Assembly (NCBI RefSeq): GCF_007655135.1
Contig: NW_022204153.1
Location: forward strand, 1-64,000
Reading direction: 5' to 3'
DNA length: 64,000 bases
Origin: Punica granatum
Taxonomy: Eukaryota > Streptophyta > Magnoliopsida > Myrtales > Lythraceae
In this document: piece after piece, positions 11,221 to 23,180 of the stretch
Numbering within the stretch: the first letter of the stretch is position 1
How the letters are laid out: each line of letters opens with the position of its first letter
Program-made: the position numbers and the translations under genes
The notes under the pieces: model-generated
Database searches by the model: none
Told to the model about the DNA's origin: nothing
The model's input: the letters and a program-made list of their open reading frames with translations, nothing else

Positions 11221-14185
11221 GCAGTAAAGTGCGGACACGAAGTCCGGACCCGAAGTCCCTAAAGCAGTAAATGCTAGGCCGAAGCCCGTGGAAAGCAGTA
11301 AATGCGGACACGAAGTCCGGGACCCGAAGTCCCAAAGCAGTAATGCTAGCCGAAGCCCGTGGAAAGCAGTAAATGCGGACACGAAGTCCGGGGACCCGAA
11401 GTCCCTAAAGCAGTAAATGCTAGGCCGAAGCCGTGGAAAGCAGTAAATGCGGACACGAAGTCCGGGACCCGAAGTCCCTAAAGCAGTAAATGCTAGGCCG
11501 AAGCCCGTGGAAAGCAGTAAATGCGGACACGAAGTCCGGGGACCCGAAGTCCCTAAAGCAGTAAATGCTAGGCCGAAGCCCGTGGAAAGCAGTAAATGCG
11601 GACACGAAGTCCGGGGACCCGAAGTCCCTAAAGCAGTAAATGCTAGGCCGAAGCCCGTGGAAAGCAGTAAATGCGGACACGAAGTCCGGGGACCCGAAGT
11701 CCCTAAAGCAGTAAATGCTAGGCCGAAGCCCGTGGAAAGCAGTAAAGTGCGGACACGAAGTCCGTGGACCCGAAGTCCCTAAAGCAGTAAATGCTAGGCC
11801 GAAGCCCGTGGAAAGCAGTAAATGCGGACACGAAGTCCGGGGACCCGAAGTCCCTAAAGCAATAAATGCTAGGCCGAAGCCCGTGGAAAGCAGTAAATGC
11901 GGACACGAAGTCCGGGGACCCGAAGTCCCTAAAGCAGTAAATGCTAGGCCGAAGCCCGTGGAAAGCAGTAAATGCGGACACGAAGTCCGGGACCCGAAGT
12001 CCCTAAAGCAGTAAATGCTAGGCCGAAGCCCGTGGAAAGCAGTAAATGCGGACACGAAGTCCGGGACCCGAAGTCCCTAAGCAGTAATGCTAGGCCGAAG
12101 CCCGTGGAAAGCAGTAATGCGGACACGAAGTCCGGGGACCCGAAGTCCCTAAAGCAGTAAATGCTAGGCCGAAGCCCGTGGAAAGCAGTAAATGCGGACA
12201 CGAAGTCCGGGACCCGAAGTCCCTAAAGCAGTAAATGCTAGGCCGAAGCCCGTGGAAAGCAGTAAATGCGTGCGGACACGAAGTCCGGGACCCGAAGTCC
12301 CTAAAGCAGTAAATGCTAGGCCGAAGCCCGTGGAAGCAGTAAATGCGGACACGAAGTCCGGGACCCGAAGTCCCTAAAGCAGAAATGCTAGGCCGAAGCC
12401 CGTGAAAAGCGTAAGCGACACGAAGTCCGGGGACCCGAAGTCCCTAAAGCAGTAAATGCTAGGCCGAAGCCCGTGGAAAGCAGTAAATGCGGACACGAAG
12501 TCCGGGGACCCGAAGTCCCTAAAGCAGTAAATGCTAGGCCGAAGCCCGTGGAAAGCAGTAAATGCGGACACGAAGTCCGGGGACCCGAAGTCCCTAAAGC
12601 AGTAATGCTAGGCCGAGCCCGTGGAAAGCAGTAAATGCGGACACGAAGTCCGGGGACCCGAAGTCCCTAAAGCAGCAAATGCTAGGCCGAGCCGTGGAAA
12701 GCAGTAAAGTGCGGACACGAAGTCCGGGGACCCGAAGTCCCTAAAGCAGTAAATGCTAGGCCGAAGCCCGTGGAAAGCAGTAAATGCGGACACGAAGTCC
12801 GGGGACCCGAAGTCCCTAAAGCAGTAAATGCTAGGCCGAAGCCCGTGGAAAGCAGTAAATGCGGACACGAAGTCCGGTGACCCGAAGTCCCTAAAGCAGT
12901 AAATGCTAGGCCGAAGCCCGTGGAAAGCAGTAAATGCGGACACGAAGTCCGGGGACCCGAAGTCCCTAAAGCAGTAAATGCTAGGCCGAAGCCCGTGGAA
13001 AGCAGTAAATGCGGACACGAAGTCCGGTGACCCGAAGTCCCTAAAGCAGTAAATGCTAGGCCGAAGCCCGTGGAAAGCAGTAAAGTGCGGACCCGAAGTC
13101 CGGGGACCCGAAGTCCCTAAAGCAGTAAATGCTAGGCCGAAGCCCGTGGAAAGCAGTAAATGCGGACACGAAGTCCGGGGACCCGAAGTCCCTAAAGCAG
13201 TAAATGCTAGGCCGAAGCCCGTGGAAAGCAGTAAAGTGCGGACACGAAGTCCGGGGACCCGAAGTCCCTAAAGCAGTAAATGCTAGGCCGAATCCCGTGG
13301 AAAGCAGTAAATGCGGACACGAAGTCCGGGACCCGAAGTCCCTAAAGCGGTAAATGCTAGGCCGAAGCCCGTGGAAAGCAGTAAATGCGGACACGAAGTC
13401 GGGACCCGAAGTCCCTAAAGCAGTAATGCTAGGCCGAAGCCCGTGGAAAGCAGTAAAGGGACACGAAGTCCGGGGACCCGAAGTCCCTAAAGCGGTAAAT
13501 GCTAGGCCGAAGCCCGTGGAAAGCAGTAAATGCGGACACGAAGTCCGGGACCCGAAGTCCTAAAGCAGTAAATGCTAGGCCGAAGCCCGTGGAAAGCAGT
13601 AAATGCGGACACGAAGTCCGGGACCCGAAGTCCCTAAAGCAGTAAATGCTAGGCCGAAGCCCGTGGAAAGCAGTAAATGCGGACACGAAGTCCGGGGACC
13701 CGAAGTCCCTAAGCAGTAAATGCTAGGCCGAAGCCCGTGGAAAGCAGTAAATGCGGACACGAAGTCCGGGGACCCGAAGTCCCTAAAGCAGTAAATGCTA
13801 GGCCGAAGCCCGTGGAAGCAGTAAATGCGGACACGAAGTCCGGGGACCCGAAGTCCCTAAAGCAGTAAATGCTAGGCCGAAGCCCGTGGAAAGCAGTAAA
13901 TGCGGACACGAAGTCCGGGACCCGAAGTCCCTAAAGCAGTAAATGCTAGGCCGAAGCCCGTGTAAAGCAGTAAATGCGGACACGAAATCCGGGGACCCGA
14001 AGTCCCTAAAGCAGTAAATGTTAGGCCGAAGCCCGTGGAAAGCAGTAAATGCGGACACGAAGTCCGGGGACCCGAAGTCCCTAAAGCAGTAAATGCTAGG
14101 CCGAAGCCCGTGGAAAGCAGTAAATGCGGACACGAAGTCCGGGGACCCGAAGTCCCTAAAGCAGTAATGCTAGGCCGAACCCCGT

Positions 14186-15320
14186 GGAAAGCAGTAAATG
14201 CGGACACGAAGTCCGGGGACCCGAAGTCCCTAAAGCAGTAAATGCTAGGCCGAAGCCCGTGGAAAGCAGTAAATGCGGACACGAAGTCCGGGACCCGAAG
14301 TCCCTAAAGCAGTAAATGCTAGGCCGAAGCCCGTGGAAAGCAGTAAATGCGGACACGAAGTCCGGGACCCGAAGTCCCTAAAGCAGTAAATGCTAGGCCG
14401 AAGCCCGTGGAAAGCAGTAAATGCGGACACGAAGTCCGGGACCCGAAGTCCCTAAAGCAGTAAATGCTAGGCCGAAGCCCGTGGAAAGCAGTAAATGCGG
14501 ACACGAAGTCCGGGACCCGAAGTCCCTAAAGCAGTAAATGCTAGGCCGAAGCCCGTGGAAAGCAGTAAATGCGGACACGAAGTCCGGGGACCCGAAGTCC
14601 CTAAAGCAGTAAATGCTAGGCCGAAGCCCGTGGAAAGCAGTAAATGCGGACACGAAGTCCGGGACCCGAAGTCCCTAAAGCAGTAAATGCTAGGCCGAAG
14701 CCCGTGGAAAGCAGTAAATGCGGACACGAAGTCCGGGGACCCGAAGTCCCTAAAGCAGTAAATGCTAGGCCGAAGCCCGTGGAAAGCAGTAAATGCGGAC
14801 ACGAAGTCCGGGGACCCGAAGTCCCTAAAGCAGTAAATGCTAGGCCGAAGCCCGTGGAAAGCAGTAAATGCGGACACGAAGTCCGGGGACCCGAAGTCCC
14901 TAAAGCAGTAAATGCTAGGCCGAAGCCCGTGGAAAGCAGTAAATGCGGACACGAAGTCCGGGACCCGAAGTCCCTAAAGCAGTAAATGCTAGGCCGAAGC
15001 CCGTGGAAAGCAGTAAATGCGGACACGAAGTCCGGGACCCGAAGTCCCTAAAGCAGTAAATGCTAGGCCGAAGCCCGTGGAAAGCAGTAAATGCGGACAC
15101 GAAGTCCGGGGACCCGAAGTCCCTAAAGCAGTAAATGCTAGGCCGAAGCCCGTGGAAAGCAGTAAATGCGGACACGAAGTCCGGGGACCCGAAGTCCCTA
15201 AAGCAGTAAATGCTAGGCCGAAGCCCGTGGAAAGCAGTAAATGCGGACACGAAGTCCGGGGACCCGAAGTCCCTAAAGCAGTAAATGCTAGGCCGAAGCC
15301 CGTGGAAAGCAGTAAATGCG
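14186..15320 (+). repeat. Homogeneous array segment, left of the divergent island
   Basis: From about 14,186 the copies become perfect matches to the 75-bp or 74-bp consensus. The opening units include several consecutive 74-bp copies (near 14,245-14,500), then a mixture with up to three 75-bp copies in a row. The change from the preceding segment is abrupt, within one or two units. No other feature is present. Confidence 0.93.
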
Positions 15321-15680
15321 GACCCGAAGTCCGGGGACCCGAAGTCCCTAAAGCGGAAAATGCAAGGCCGAAGCTCGTGGAAAGCAGTAAATGCGGAAAT
15401 GAAGTCCGGGGACCCGAAGACCCTAAAGAAGTAAATGGTAGGCCGAAGCCCGTGGAAAGCAGTAAAGTGCGGACACGAAGTCCGTGGACCCGAAGTCCCT
15501 AAAGCAGTAAATGCTAAGCCGAAACCCGTGGAAAGCAGTAAATGCGGAGACCCGAAGTCCCTAAAGCGGAAAATGCTAGGCCGAAGCTCGTGGAAAGCAG
15601 TAAATGCGGAAATGAAGTCCGGGGACCCGAAGACCCTAAAGAAGTAAATGCTAGGCCGACACAGAAATCCGGTCCGACCC
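15321..15680 (+). repeat. Divergent island inside the homogeneous array
   Basis: About 360 bp of substitution-rich units sit between perfect copies. They include GCGGACCCGAAG at 15,318, AAAGCGGAAAATGC, AAAGCTCGTGG, GCGGAAATGAAG, CGAAGACCCTAAAGAAG, GTAAAGTGCGG with CCGTGGACCC near 15,467-15,484, GCTAAGCCGAAACCCG near 15,513, a 13-bp deletion of hairpin H1 near 15,549, and a broken unit GGCCGACACAGAAATCC then GGTCCGACCC at 15,653-15,680. Inside it, a 99-bp stretch occurs twice (15,348-15,446 and 15,561-15,659). The order of variants matches 9.12-9.40 kb. I read it as a surviving fragment of an older variant type. Confidence 0.9.
15348..15659 (+). repeat. Two near-identical 99-bp divergent copies, 213 bp apart
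   Basis: Positions 15,348-15,446 and 15,561-15,659 share the uncommon series CTAAAGCGGAAAATGC, AAGCTCGTGG, GCGGAAATGAAG, CGAAGACCC and TAAAGAAGTAAATG. They differ at about two bases: TGCAAGG versus TGCTAGG and ATGGTAGG versus ATGCTAGG. This is a local duplication of a divergent multi-monomer segment. It is younger than the divergence it carries. Confidence 0.9.
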
Positions 15681-18600
15681 GAAGTCCCTAAAGCAGTAAA
15701 TGCTAGGCCGAAGCCCGTGGAAAGCAGTAAATGCGGACACGAAGTCCGGGGACCCGAAGTCCCTAAAGCAGTAAATGCTAGGCCGAAGCCCGTGGAAAGC
15801 AGTAAATGCGGACACGAAGTCCGGGACCCGAAGTCCCTAAAGCAGTAAATGCTAGGCCGAAGCCCGTGGAAAGCAGTAAATGCGGACACGAAGTCCGGGA
15901 CCCGAAGTCCCTAAAGCAGTAAATGCTAGGCCGAAGCCCGTGGAAAGCAGTAAATGCGGACACGAAGTCCGGGACCCGAAGTCCCTAAAGCAGTAAATGC
16001 TAGGCCGAAGCCCGTGGAAAGCAGTAAATGCGGACACGAAGTCCGGGACCCGAAGTCCCTAAAGCAGTAAATGCTAGGCCGAAGCCCGTGGAAAGCAGTA
16101 AATGCGGACACGAAGTCCGGGACCCGAAGTCCCTAAAGCAGTAAATGCTAGGCCGAAGCCCGTGGAAAGCAGTAAATGCGGACACGAAGTCCGGGACCCG
16201 AAGTCCCTAAAGCAGTAAATGCTAGGCCGAAGCCCGTGGAAAGCAGTAAATGCGGACACGAAGTCCGGGGACCCGAAGTCCCTAAAGCAGTAAATGCTAG
16301 GCCGAAGCCCGTGGAAAGCAGTAAATGCGGACACGAAGTCCGGGGACCCGAAGTCCCTAAAGCAGTAAATGCTAGGCCGAAGCCCGTGGAAAGCAGTAAA
16401 TGCGGACACGAAGTCCGGGACCCGAAGTCCCTAAAGCAGTAAATGCTAGGCCGAAGCCCGTGGAAAGCAGTAAATGCGGACACGAAGTCCGGGGACCCGA
16501 AGTCCCTAAAGCAGTAAATGCTAGGCCGAAGCCCGTGGAAAGCAGTAAATGCGGACACGAAGTCCGGGGACCCGAAGTCCCTAAAGCAGTAAATGCTAGG
16601 CCGAAGCCCGTGGAAAGCAGTAAATGCGGACACGAAGTCCGGGGACCCGAAGTCCCTAAAGCAGTAAATGCTAGGCCGAAGCCCGTGGAAAGCAGTAAAT
16701 GCGGACACGAAGTCCGGGACCCGAAGTCCCTAAAGCAGTAAATGCTAGGCCGAAGCCCGTGGAAAGCAGTAAATGCGGACACGAAGTCCGGGGACCCGAA
16801 GTCCCTAAAGCAGTAAATGCTAGGCCGAAGCCCGTGGAAAGCAGTAAATGCGGACACGAAGTCCGGGACCCGAAGTCCCTAAAGCAGTAAATGCTAGGCC
16901 GAAGCCCGTGGAAAGCAGTAAATGCGGACACGAAGTCCGGGGACCCGAAGTCCCTAAAGCAGTAAATGCTAGGCCGAAGCCCGTGGAAAGCAGTAAATGC
17001 GGACACGAAGTCCGGGGACCCGAAGTCCCTAAAGCAGTAAATGCTAGGCCGAAGCCCGTGGAAAGCAGTAAATGCGGACACGAAGTCCGGGGACCCGAAG
17101 TCCCTAAAGCAGTAAATGCTAGGCCGAAGCCCGTGGAAAGCAGTAAATGCGGACACGAAGTCCGGGGACCCGAAGTCCCTAAAGCAGTAAATGCTAGGCC
17201 GAAGCCCGTGGAAAGCAGTAAATGCGGACACGAAGTCCGGGACCCGAAGTCCCTAAAGCAGTAAATGCTAGGCCGAAGCCCGTGGAAAGCAGTAAATGCG
17301 GACACGAAGTCCGGGGACCCGAAGTCCCTAAAGCAGTAAATGCTAGGCCGAAGCCCGTGGAAAGCAGTAAATGCGGACACGAAGTCCGGGGACCCGAAGT
17401 CCCTAAAGCAGTAAATGCTAGGCCGAAGCCCGTGGAAAGCAGTAAATGCGGACACGAAGTCCGGGGACCCGAAGTCCCTAAAGCAGTAAATGCTAGGCCG
17501 AAGCCCGTGGAAAGCAGTAAATGCGGACACGAAGTCCGGGACCCGAAGTCCCTAAAGCAGTAAATGCTAGGCCGAAGCCCGTGGAAAGCAGTAAATGCGG
17601 ACACGAAGTCCGGGGACCCGAAGTCCCTAAAGCAGTAAATGCTAGGCCGAAGCCCGTGGAAAGCAGTAAATGCGGACACGAAGTCCGGGGACCCGAAGTC
17701 CCTAAAGCAGTAAATGCTAGGCCGAAGCCCGTGGAAAGCAGTAAATGCGGACACGAAGTCCGGGACCCGAAGTCCCTAAAGCAGTAAATGCTAGGCCGAA
17801 GCCCGTGGAAAGCAGTAAATGCGGACACGAAGTCCGGGGACCCGAAGTCCCTAAAGCAGTAAATGCTAGGCCGAAGCCCGTGGAAAGCAGTAAATGCGGA
17901 CACGAAGTCCGGGGACCCGAAGTCCCTAAAGCAGTAAATGCTAGGCCGAAGCCCGTGGAAAGCAGTAAATGCGGACACGAAGTCCGGGGACCCGAAGTCC
18001 CTAAAGCAGTAAATGCTAGGCCGAAGCCCGTGGAAAGCAGTAAATGCGGACACGAAGTCCGGGACCCGAAGTCCCTAAAGCAGTAAATGCTAGGCCGAAG
18101 CCCGTGGAAAGCAGTAAATGCGGACACGAAGTCCGGGACCCGAAGTCCCTAAAGCAGTAAATGCTAGGCCGAAGCCCGTGGAAAGCAGTAAATGCGGACA
18201 CGAAGTCCGGGACCCGAAGTCCCTAAAGCAGTAAATGCTAGGCCGAAGCCCGTGGAAAGCAGTAAATGCGGACACGAAGTCCGGGGACCCGAAGTCCCTA
18301 AAGCAGTAAATGCTAGGCCGAAGCCCGTGGAAAGCAGTAAATGCGGACACGAAGTCCGGGGACCCGAAGTCCCTAAAGCAGTAAATGCTAGGCCGAAGCC
18401 CGTGGAAAGCAGTAAATGCGGACACGAAGTCCGGGACCCGAAGTCCCTAAAGCAGTAAATGCTAGGCCGAAGCCCGTGGAAAGCAGTAAATGCGGACACG
18501 AAGTCCGGGGACCCGAAGTCCCTAAAGCAGTAAATGCTAGGCCGAAGCCCGTGGAAAGCAGTAAATGCGGACACGAAGTCCGGGACCCGAAGTCCCTAAA

Positions 18601-21600
18601 GCAGTAAATGCTAGGCCGAAGCCCGTGGAAAGCAGTAAATGCGGACACGAAGTCCGGGGACCCGAAGTCCCTAAAGCAGTAAATGCTAGGCCGAAGCCCG
18701 TGGAAAGCAGTAAATGCGGACACGAAGTCCGGGGACCCGAAGTCCCTAAAGCAGTAAATGCTAGGCCGAAGCCCGTGGAAAGCAGTAAATGCGGACACGA
18801 AGTCCGGGGACCCGAAGTCCCTAAAGCAGTAAATGCTAGGCCGAAGCCCGTGGAAAGCAGTAAATGCGGACACGAAGTCCGGGACCCGAAGTCCCTAAAG
18901 CAGTAAATGCTAGGCCGAAGCCCGTGGAAAGCAGTAAATGCGGACACGAAGTCCGGGGACCCGAAGTCCCTAAAGCAGTAAATGCTAGGCCGAAGCCCGT
19001 GGAAAGCAGTAAATGCGGACACGAAGTCCGGGACCCGAAGTCCCTAAAGCAGTAAATGCTAGGCCGAAGCCCGTGGAAAGCAGTAAATGCGGACACGAAG
19101 TCCGGGGACCCGAAGTCCCTAAAGCAGTAAATGCTAGGCCGAAGCCCGTGGAAAGCAGTAAATGCGGACACGAAGTCCGGGGACCCGAAGTCCCTAAAGC
19201 AGTAAATGCTAGGCCGAAGCCCGTGGAAAGCAGTAAATGCGGACACGAAGTCCGGGACCCGAAGTCCCTAAAGCAGTAAATGCTAGGCCGAAGCCCGTGG
19301 AAAGCAGTAAATGCGGACACGAAGTCCGGGGACCCGAAGTCCCTAAAGCAGTAAATGCTAGGCCGAAGCCCGTGGAAAGCAGTAAATGCGGACACGAAGT
19401 CCGGGGACCCGAAGTCCCTAAAGCAGTAAATGCTAGGCCGAAGCCCGTGGAAAGCAGTAAATGCGGACACGAAGTCCGGGACCCGAAGTCCCTAAAGCAG
19501 TAAATGCTAGGCCGAAGCCCGTGGAAAGCAGTAAATGCGGACACGAAGTCCGGGGACCCGAAGTCCCTAAAGCAGTAAATGCTAGGCCGAAGCCCGTGGA
19601 AAGCAGTAAATGCGGACACGAAGTCCGGGGACCCGAAGTCCCTAAAGCAGTAAATGCTAGGCCGAAGCCCGTGGAAAGCAGTAAATGCGGACACGAAGTC
19701 CGGGGACCCGAAGTCCCTAAAGCAGTAAATGCTAGGCCGAAGCCCGTGGAAAGCAGTAAATGCGGACACGAAGTCCGGGACCCGAAGTCCCTAAAGCAGT
19801 AAATGCTAGGCCGAAGCCCGTGGAAAGCAGTAAATGCGGACACGAAGTCCGGGGACCCGAAGTCCCTAAAGCAGTAAATGCTAGGCCGAAGCCCGTGGAA
19901 AGCAGTAAATGCGGACACGAAGTCCGGGGACCCGAAGTCCCTAAAGCAGTAAATGCTAGGCCGAAGCCCGTGGAAAGCAGTAAATGCGGACACGAAGTCC
20001 GGGGACCCGAAGTCCCTAAAGCAGTAAATGCTAGGCCGAAGCCCGTGGAAAGCAGTAAATGCGGACACGAAGTCCGGGACCCGAAGTCCCTAAAGCAGTA
20101 AATGCTAGGCCGAAGCCCGTGGAAAGCAGTAAATGCGGACACGAAGTCCGGGACCCGAAGTCCCTAAAGCAGTAAATGCTAGGCCGAAGCCCGTGGAAAG
20201 CAGTAAATGCGGACACGAAGTCCGGGGACCCGAAGTCCCTAAAGCAGTAAATGCTAGGCCGAAGCCCGTGGAAAGCAGTAAATGCGGACACGAAGTCCGG
20301 GGACCCGAAGTCCCTAAAGCAGTAAATGCTAGGCCGAAGCCCGTGGAAAGCAGTAAATGCGGACACGAAGTCCGGGGACCCGAAGTCCCTAAAGCAGTAA
20401 ATGCTAGGCCGAAGCCCGTGGAAAGCAGTAAATGCGGACACGAAGTCCGGGGACCCGAAGTCCCTAAAGCAGTAAATGCTAGGCCGAAGCCCGTGGAAAG
20501 CAGTAAATGCGGACACGAAGTCCGGGACCCGAAGTCCCTAAAGCAGTAAATGCTAGGCCGAAGCCCGTGGAAAGCAGTAAATGCGGACACGAAGTCCGGG
20601 GACCCGAAGTCCCTAAAGCAGTAAATGCTAGGCCGAAGCCCGTGGAAAGCAGTAAATGCGGACACGAAGTCCGGGGACCCGAAGTCCCTAAAGCAGTAAA
20701 TGCTAGGCCGAAGCCCGTGGAAAGCAGTAAATGCGGACACGAAGTCCGGGGACCCGAAGTCCCTAAAGCAGTAAATGCTAGGCCGAAGCCCGTGGAAAGC
20801 AGTAAATGCGGACACGAAGTCCGGGGACCCGAAGTCCCTAAAGCAGTAAATGCTAGGCCGAAGCCCGTGGAAAGCAGTAAATGCGGACACGAAGTCCGGG
20901 GACCCGAAGTCCCTAAAGCAGTAAATGCTAGGCCGAAGCCCGTGGAAAGCAGTAAATGCGGACACGAAGTCCGGGGACCCGAAGTCCCTAAAGCAGTAAA
21001 TGCTAGGCCGAAGCCCGTGGAAAGCAGTAAATGCGGACACGAAGTCCGGGGACCCGAAGTCCCTAAAGCAGTAAATGCTAGGCCGAAGCCCGTGGAAAGC
21101 AGTAAATGCGGACACGAAGTCCGGGGACCCGAAGTCCCTAAAGCAGTAAATGCTAGGCCGAAGCCCGTGGAAAGCAGTAAATGCGGACACGAAGTCCGGG
21201 ACCCGAAGTCCCTAAAGCAGTAAATGCTAGGCCGAAGCCCGTGGAAAGCAGTAAATGCGGACACGAAGTCCGGGGACCCGAAGTCCCTAAAGCAGTAAAT
21301 GCTAGGCCGAAGCCCGTGGAAAGCAGTAAATGCGGACACGAAGTCCGGGACCCGAAGTCCCTAAAGCAGTAAATGCTAGGCCGAAGCCCGTGGAAAGCAG
21401 TAAATGCGGACACGAAGTCCGGGGACCCGAAGTCCCTAAAGCAGTAAATGCTAGGCCGAAGCCCGTGGAAAGCAGTAAATGCGGACACGAAGTCCGGGAC
21501 CCGAAGTCCCTAAAGCAGTAAATGCTAGGCCGAAGCCCGTGGAAAGCAGTAAATGCGGACACGAAGTCCGGGACCCGAAGTCCCTAAAGCAGTAAATGCT

Positions 21601-23110
21601 AGGCCGAAGCCCGTGGAAAGCAGTAAATGCGGACACGAAGTCCGGGGACCCGAAGTCCCTAAAGCAGTAAATGCTAGGCCGAAGCCCGTGGAAAGCAGTA
21701 AATGCGGACACGAAGTCCGGGGACCCGAAGTCCCTAAAGCAGTAAATGCTAGGCCGAAGCCCGTGGAAAGCAGTAAATGCGGACACGAAGTCCGGGACCC
21801 GAAGTCCCTAAAGCAGTAAATGCTAGGCCGAAGCCCGTGGAAAGCAGTAAATGCGGACACGAAGTCCGGGACCCGAAGTCCCTAAAGCAGTAAATGCTAG
21901 GCCGAAGCCCGTGGAAAGCAGTAAATGCGGACACGAAGTCCGGGGACCCGAAGTCCCTAAAGCAGTAAATGCTAGGCCGAAGCCCGTGGAAAGCAGTAAA
22001 TGCGGACACGAAGTCCGGGGACCCGAAGTCCCTAAAGCAGTAAATGCTAGGCCGAAGCCCGTGGAAAGCAGTAAATGCGGACACGAAGTCCGGGGACCCG
22101 AAGTCCCTAAAGCAGTAAATGCTAGGCCGAAGCCCGTGGAAAGCAGTAAATGCGGACACGAAGTCCGGGGACCCGAAGTCCCTAAAGCAGTAAATGCTAG
22201 GCCGAAGCCCGTGGAAAGCAGTAAATGCGGACACGAAGTCCGGGACCCGAAGTCCCTAAAGCAGTAAATGCTAGGCCGAAGCCCGTGGAAAGCAGTAAAT
22301 GCGGACACGAAGTCCGGGGACCCGAAGTCCCTAAAGCAGTAAATGCTAGGCCGAAGCCCGTGGAAAGCAGTAAATGCGGACACGAAGTCCGGGACCCGAA
22401 GTCCCTAAAGCAGTAAATGCTAGGCCGAAGCCCGTGGAAAGCAGTAAATGCGGACACGAAGTCCGGGGACCCGAAGTCCCTAAAGCAGTAAATGCTAGGC
22501 CGAAGCCCGTGGAAAGCAGTAAATGCGGACACGAAGTCCGGGACCCGAAGTCCCTAAAGCAGTAAATGCTAGGCCGAAGCCCGTGGAAAGCAGTAAATGC
22601 GGACACGAAGTCCGGGACCCGAAGTCCCTAAAGCAGTAAATGCTAGGCCGAAGCCCGTGGAAAGCAGTAAATGCGGACACGAAGTCCGGGACCCGAAGTC
22701 CCTAAAGCAGTAAATGCTAGGCCGAAGCCCGTGGAAAGCAGTAAATGCGGACACGAAGTCCGGGGACCCGAAGTCCCTAAAGCAGTAAATGCTAGGCCGA
22801 AGCCCGTGGAAAGCAGTAAATGCGGACACGAAGTCCGGGACCCGAAGTCCCTAAAGCAGTAAATGCTAGGCCGAAGCCCGTGGAAAGCAGTAAATGCGGA
22901 CACGAAGTCCGGGGACCCGAAGTCCCTAAAGCAGTAAATGCTAGGCCGAAGCCCGTGGAAAGCAGTAAATGCGGACACGAAGTCCGGGACCCGAAGTCCC
23001 TAAAGCAGTAAATGCTAGGCCGAAGCCCGTGGAAAGCAGTAAATGCGGACACGAAGTCCGGGGACCCGAAGTCCCTAAAGCAGTAAATGCTAGGCCGAAG
23101 CCCGTGGAAA

Positions 23111-23180
23111 GCAGTAAATGCGGACACGAAGTCCGGGGACCCGAAGTCCCTAAAGCAGTAAATGCTAGGCCGAAGCCCGT
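23111..23180 (+). repeat. 70-bp monomer, 5-bp deletion of GGAAA
   Basis: The unit ends CCGAAGCCCGT and passes straight into GCAGTAAATGCGG, so GGAAA is missing from the linker between H4 and the next unit. The rest is a normal GGGG-type copy. The linker is the only part of the monomer outside the dyads apart from a few bases after H2. Confidence 0.93.

Larger units (their letters stand above)
1..14185 (+). repeat. Heterogeneous, indel-rich segment of the array
   Basis: Most units here differ from the consensus by one or more bases. The commonest change is shortening of a homopolymer: AGTAAATG to AGTAATG, GGAAAG to GGAAG, CCTAAAG to CCTAAG, CGAAGCCC to CGAGCCC, TCCCT to TCCT. That pattern is what uncorrected long-read sequence looks like. 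Recurrent variants that are not homopolymer changes are also present, so real divergence exists: GTAAAGTGCGG (extra G) in about two dozen units, GCGGTAAATG in about ten, and GGTGACCC or CCGTGGACCC in a dozen or more. Larger disruptions lie near 3,411, 4,301, 5,341, 6,216-6,290, 7,190-7,220, 7,886, 11,144-11,220 and 12,270. The last clear departures before the array becomes uniform are near 13,961 (GTGTAAAG), 14,028 (GTTAGG) and 14,163-14,180. Confidence 0.9.

Noticed and set aside
11855..11875. AATAAA polyadenylation-like signal
   Set aside because: It comes from a single G-to-A change in the GCAGTAAATG word of one unit. There is no transcript context around it.
1..14185. Treating each single-base indel of the left segment as a separate monomer subfamily
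   Set aside because: Most are losses of one base in an A, C or G run, the usual residual error of long-read consensus. Only recurrent non-homopolymer variants were kept as biological signals.
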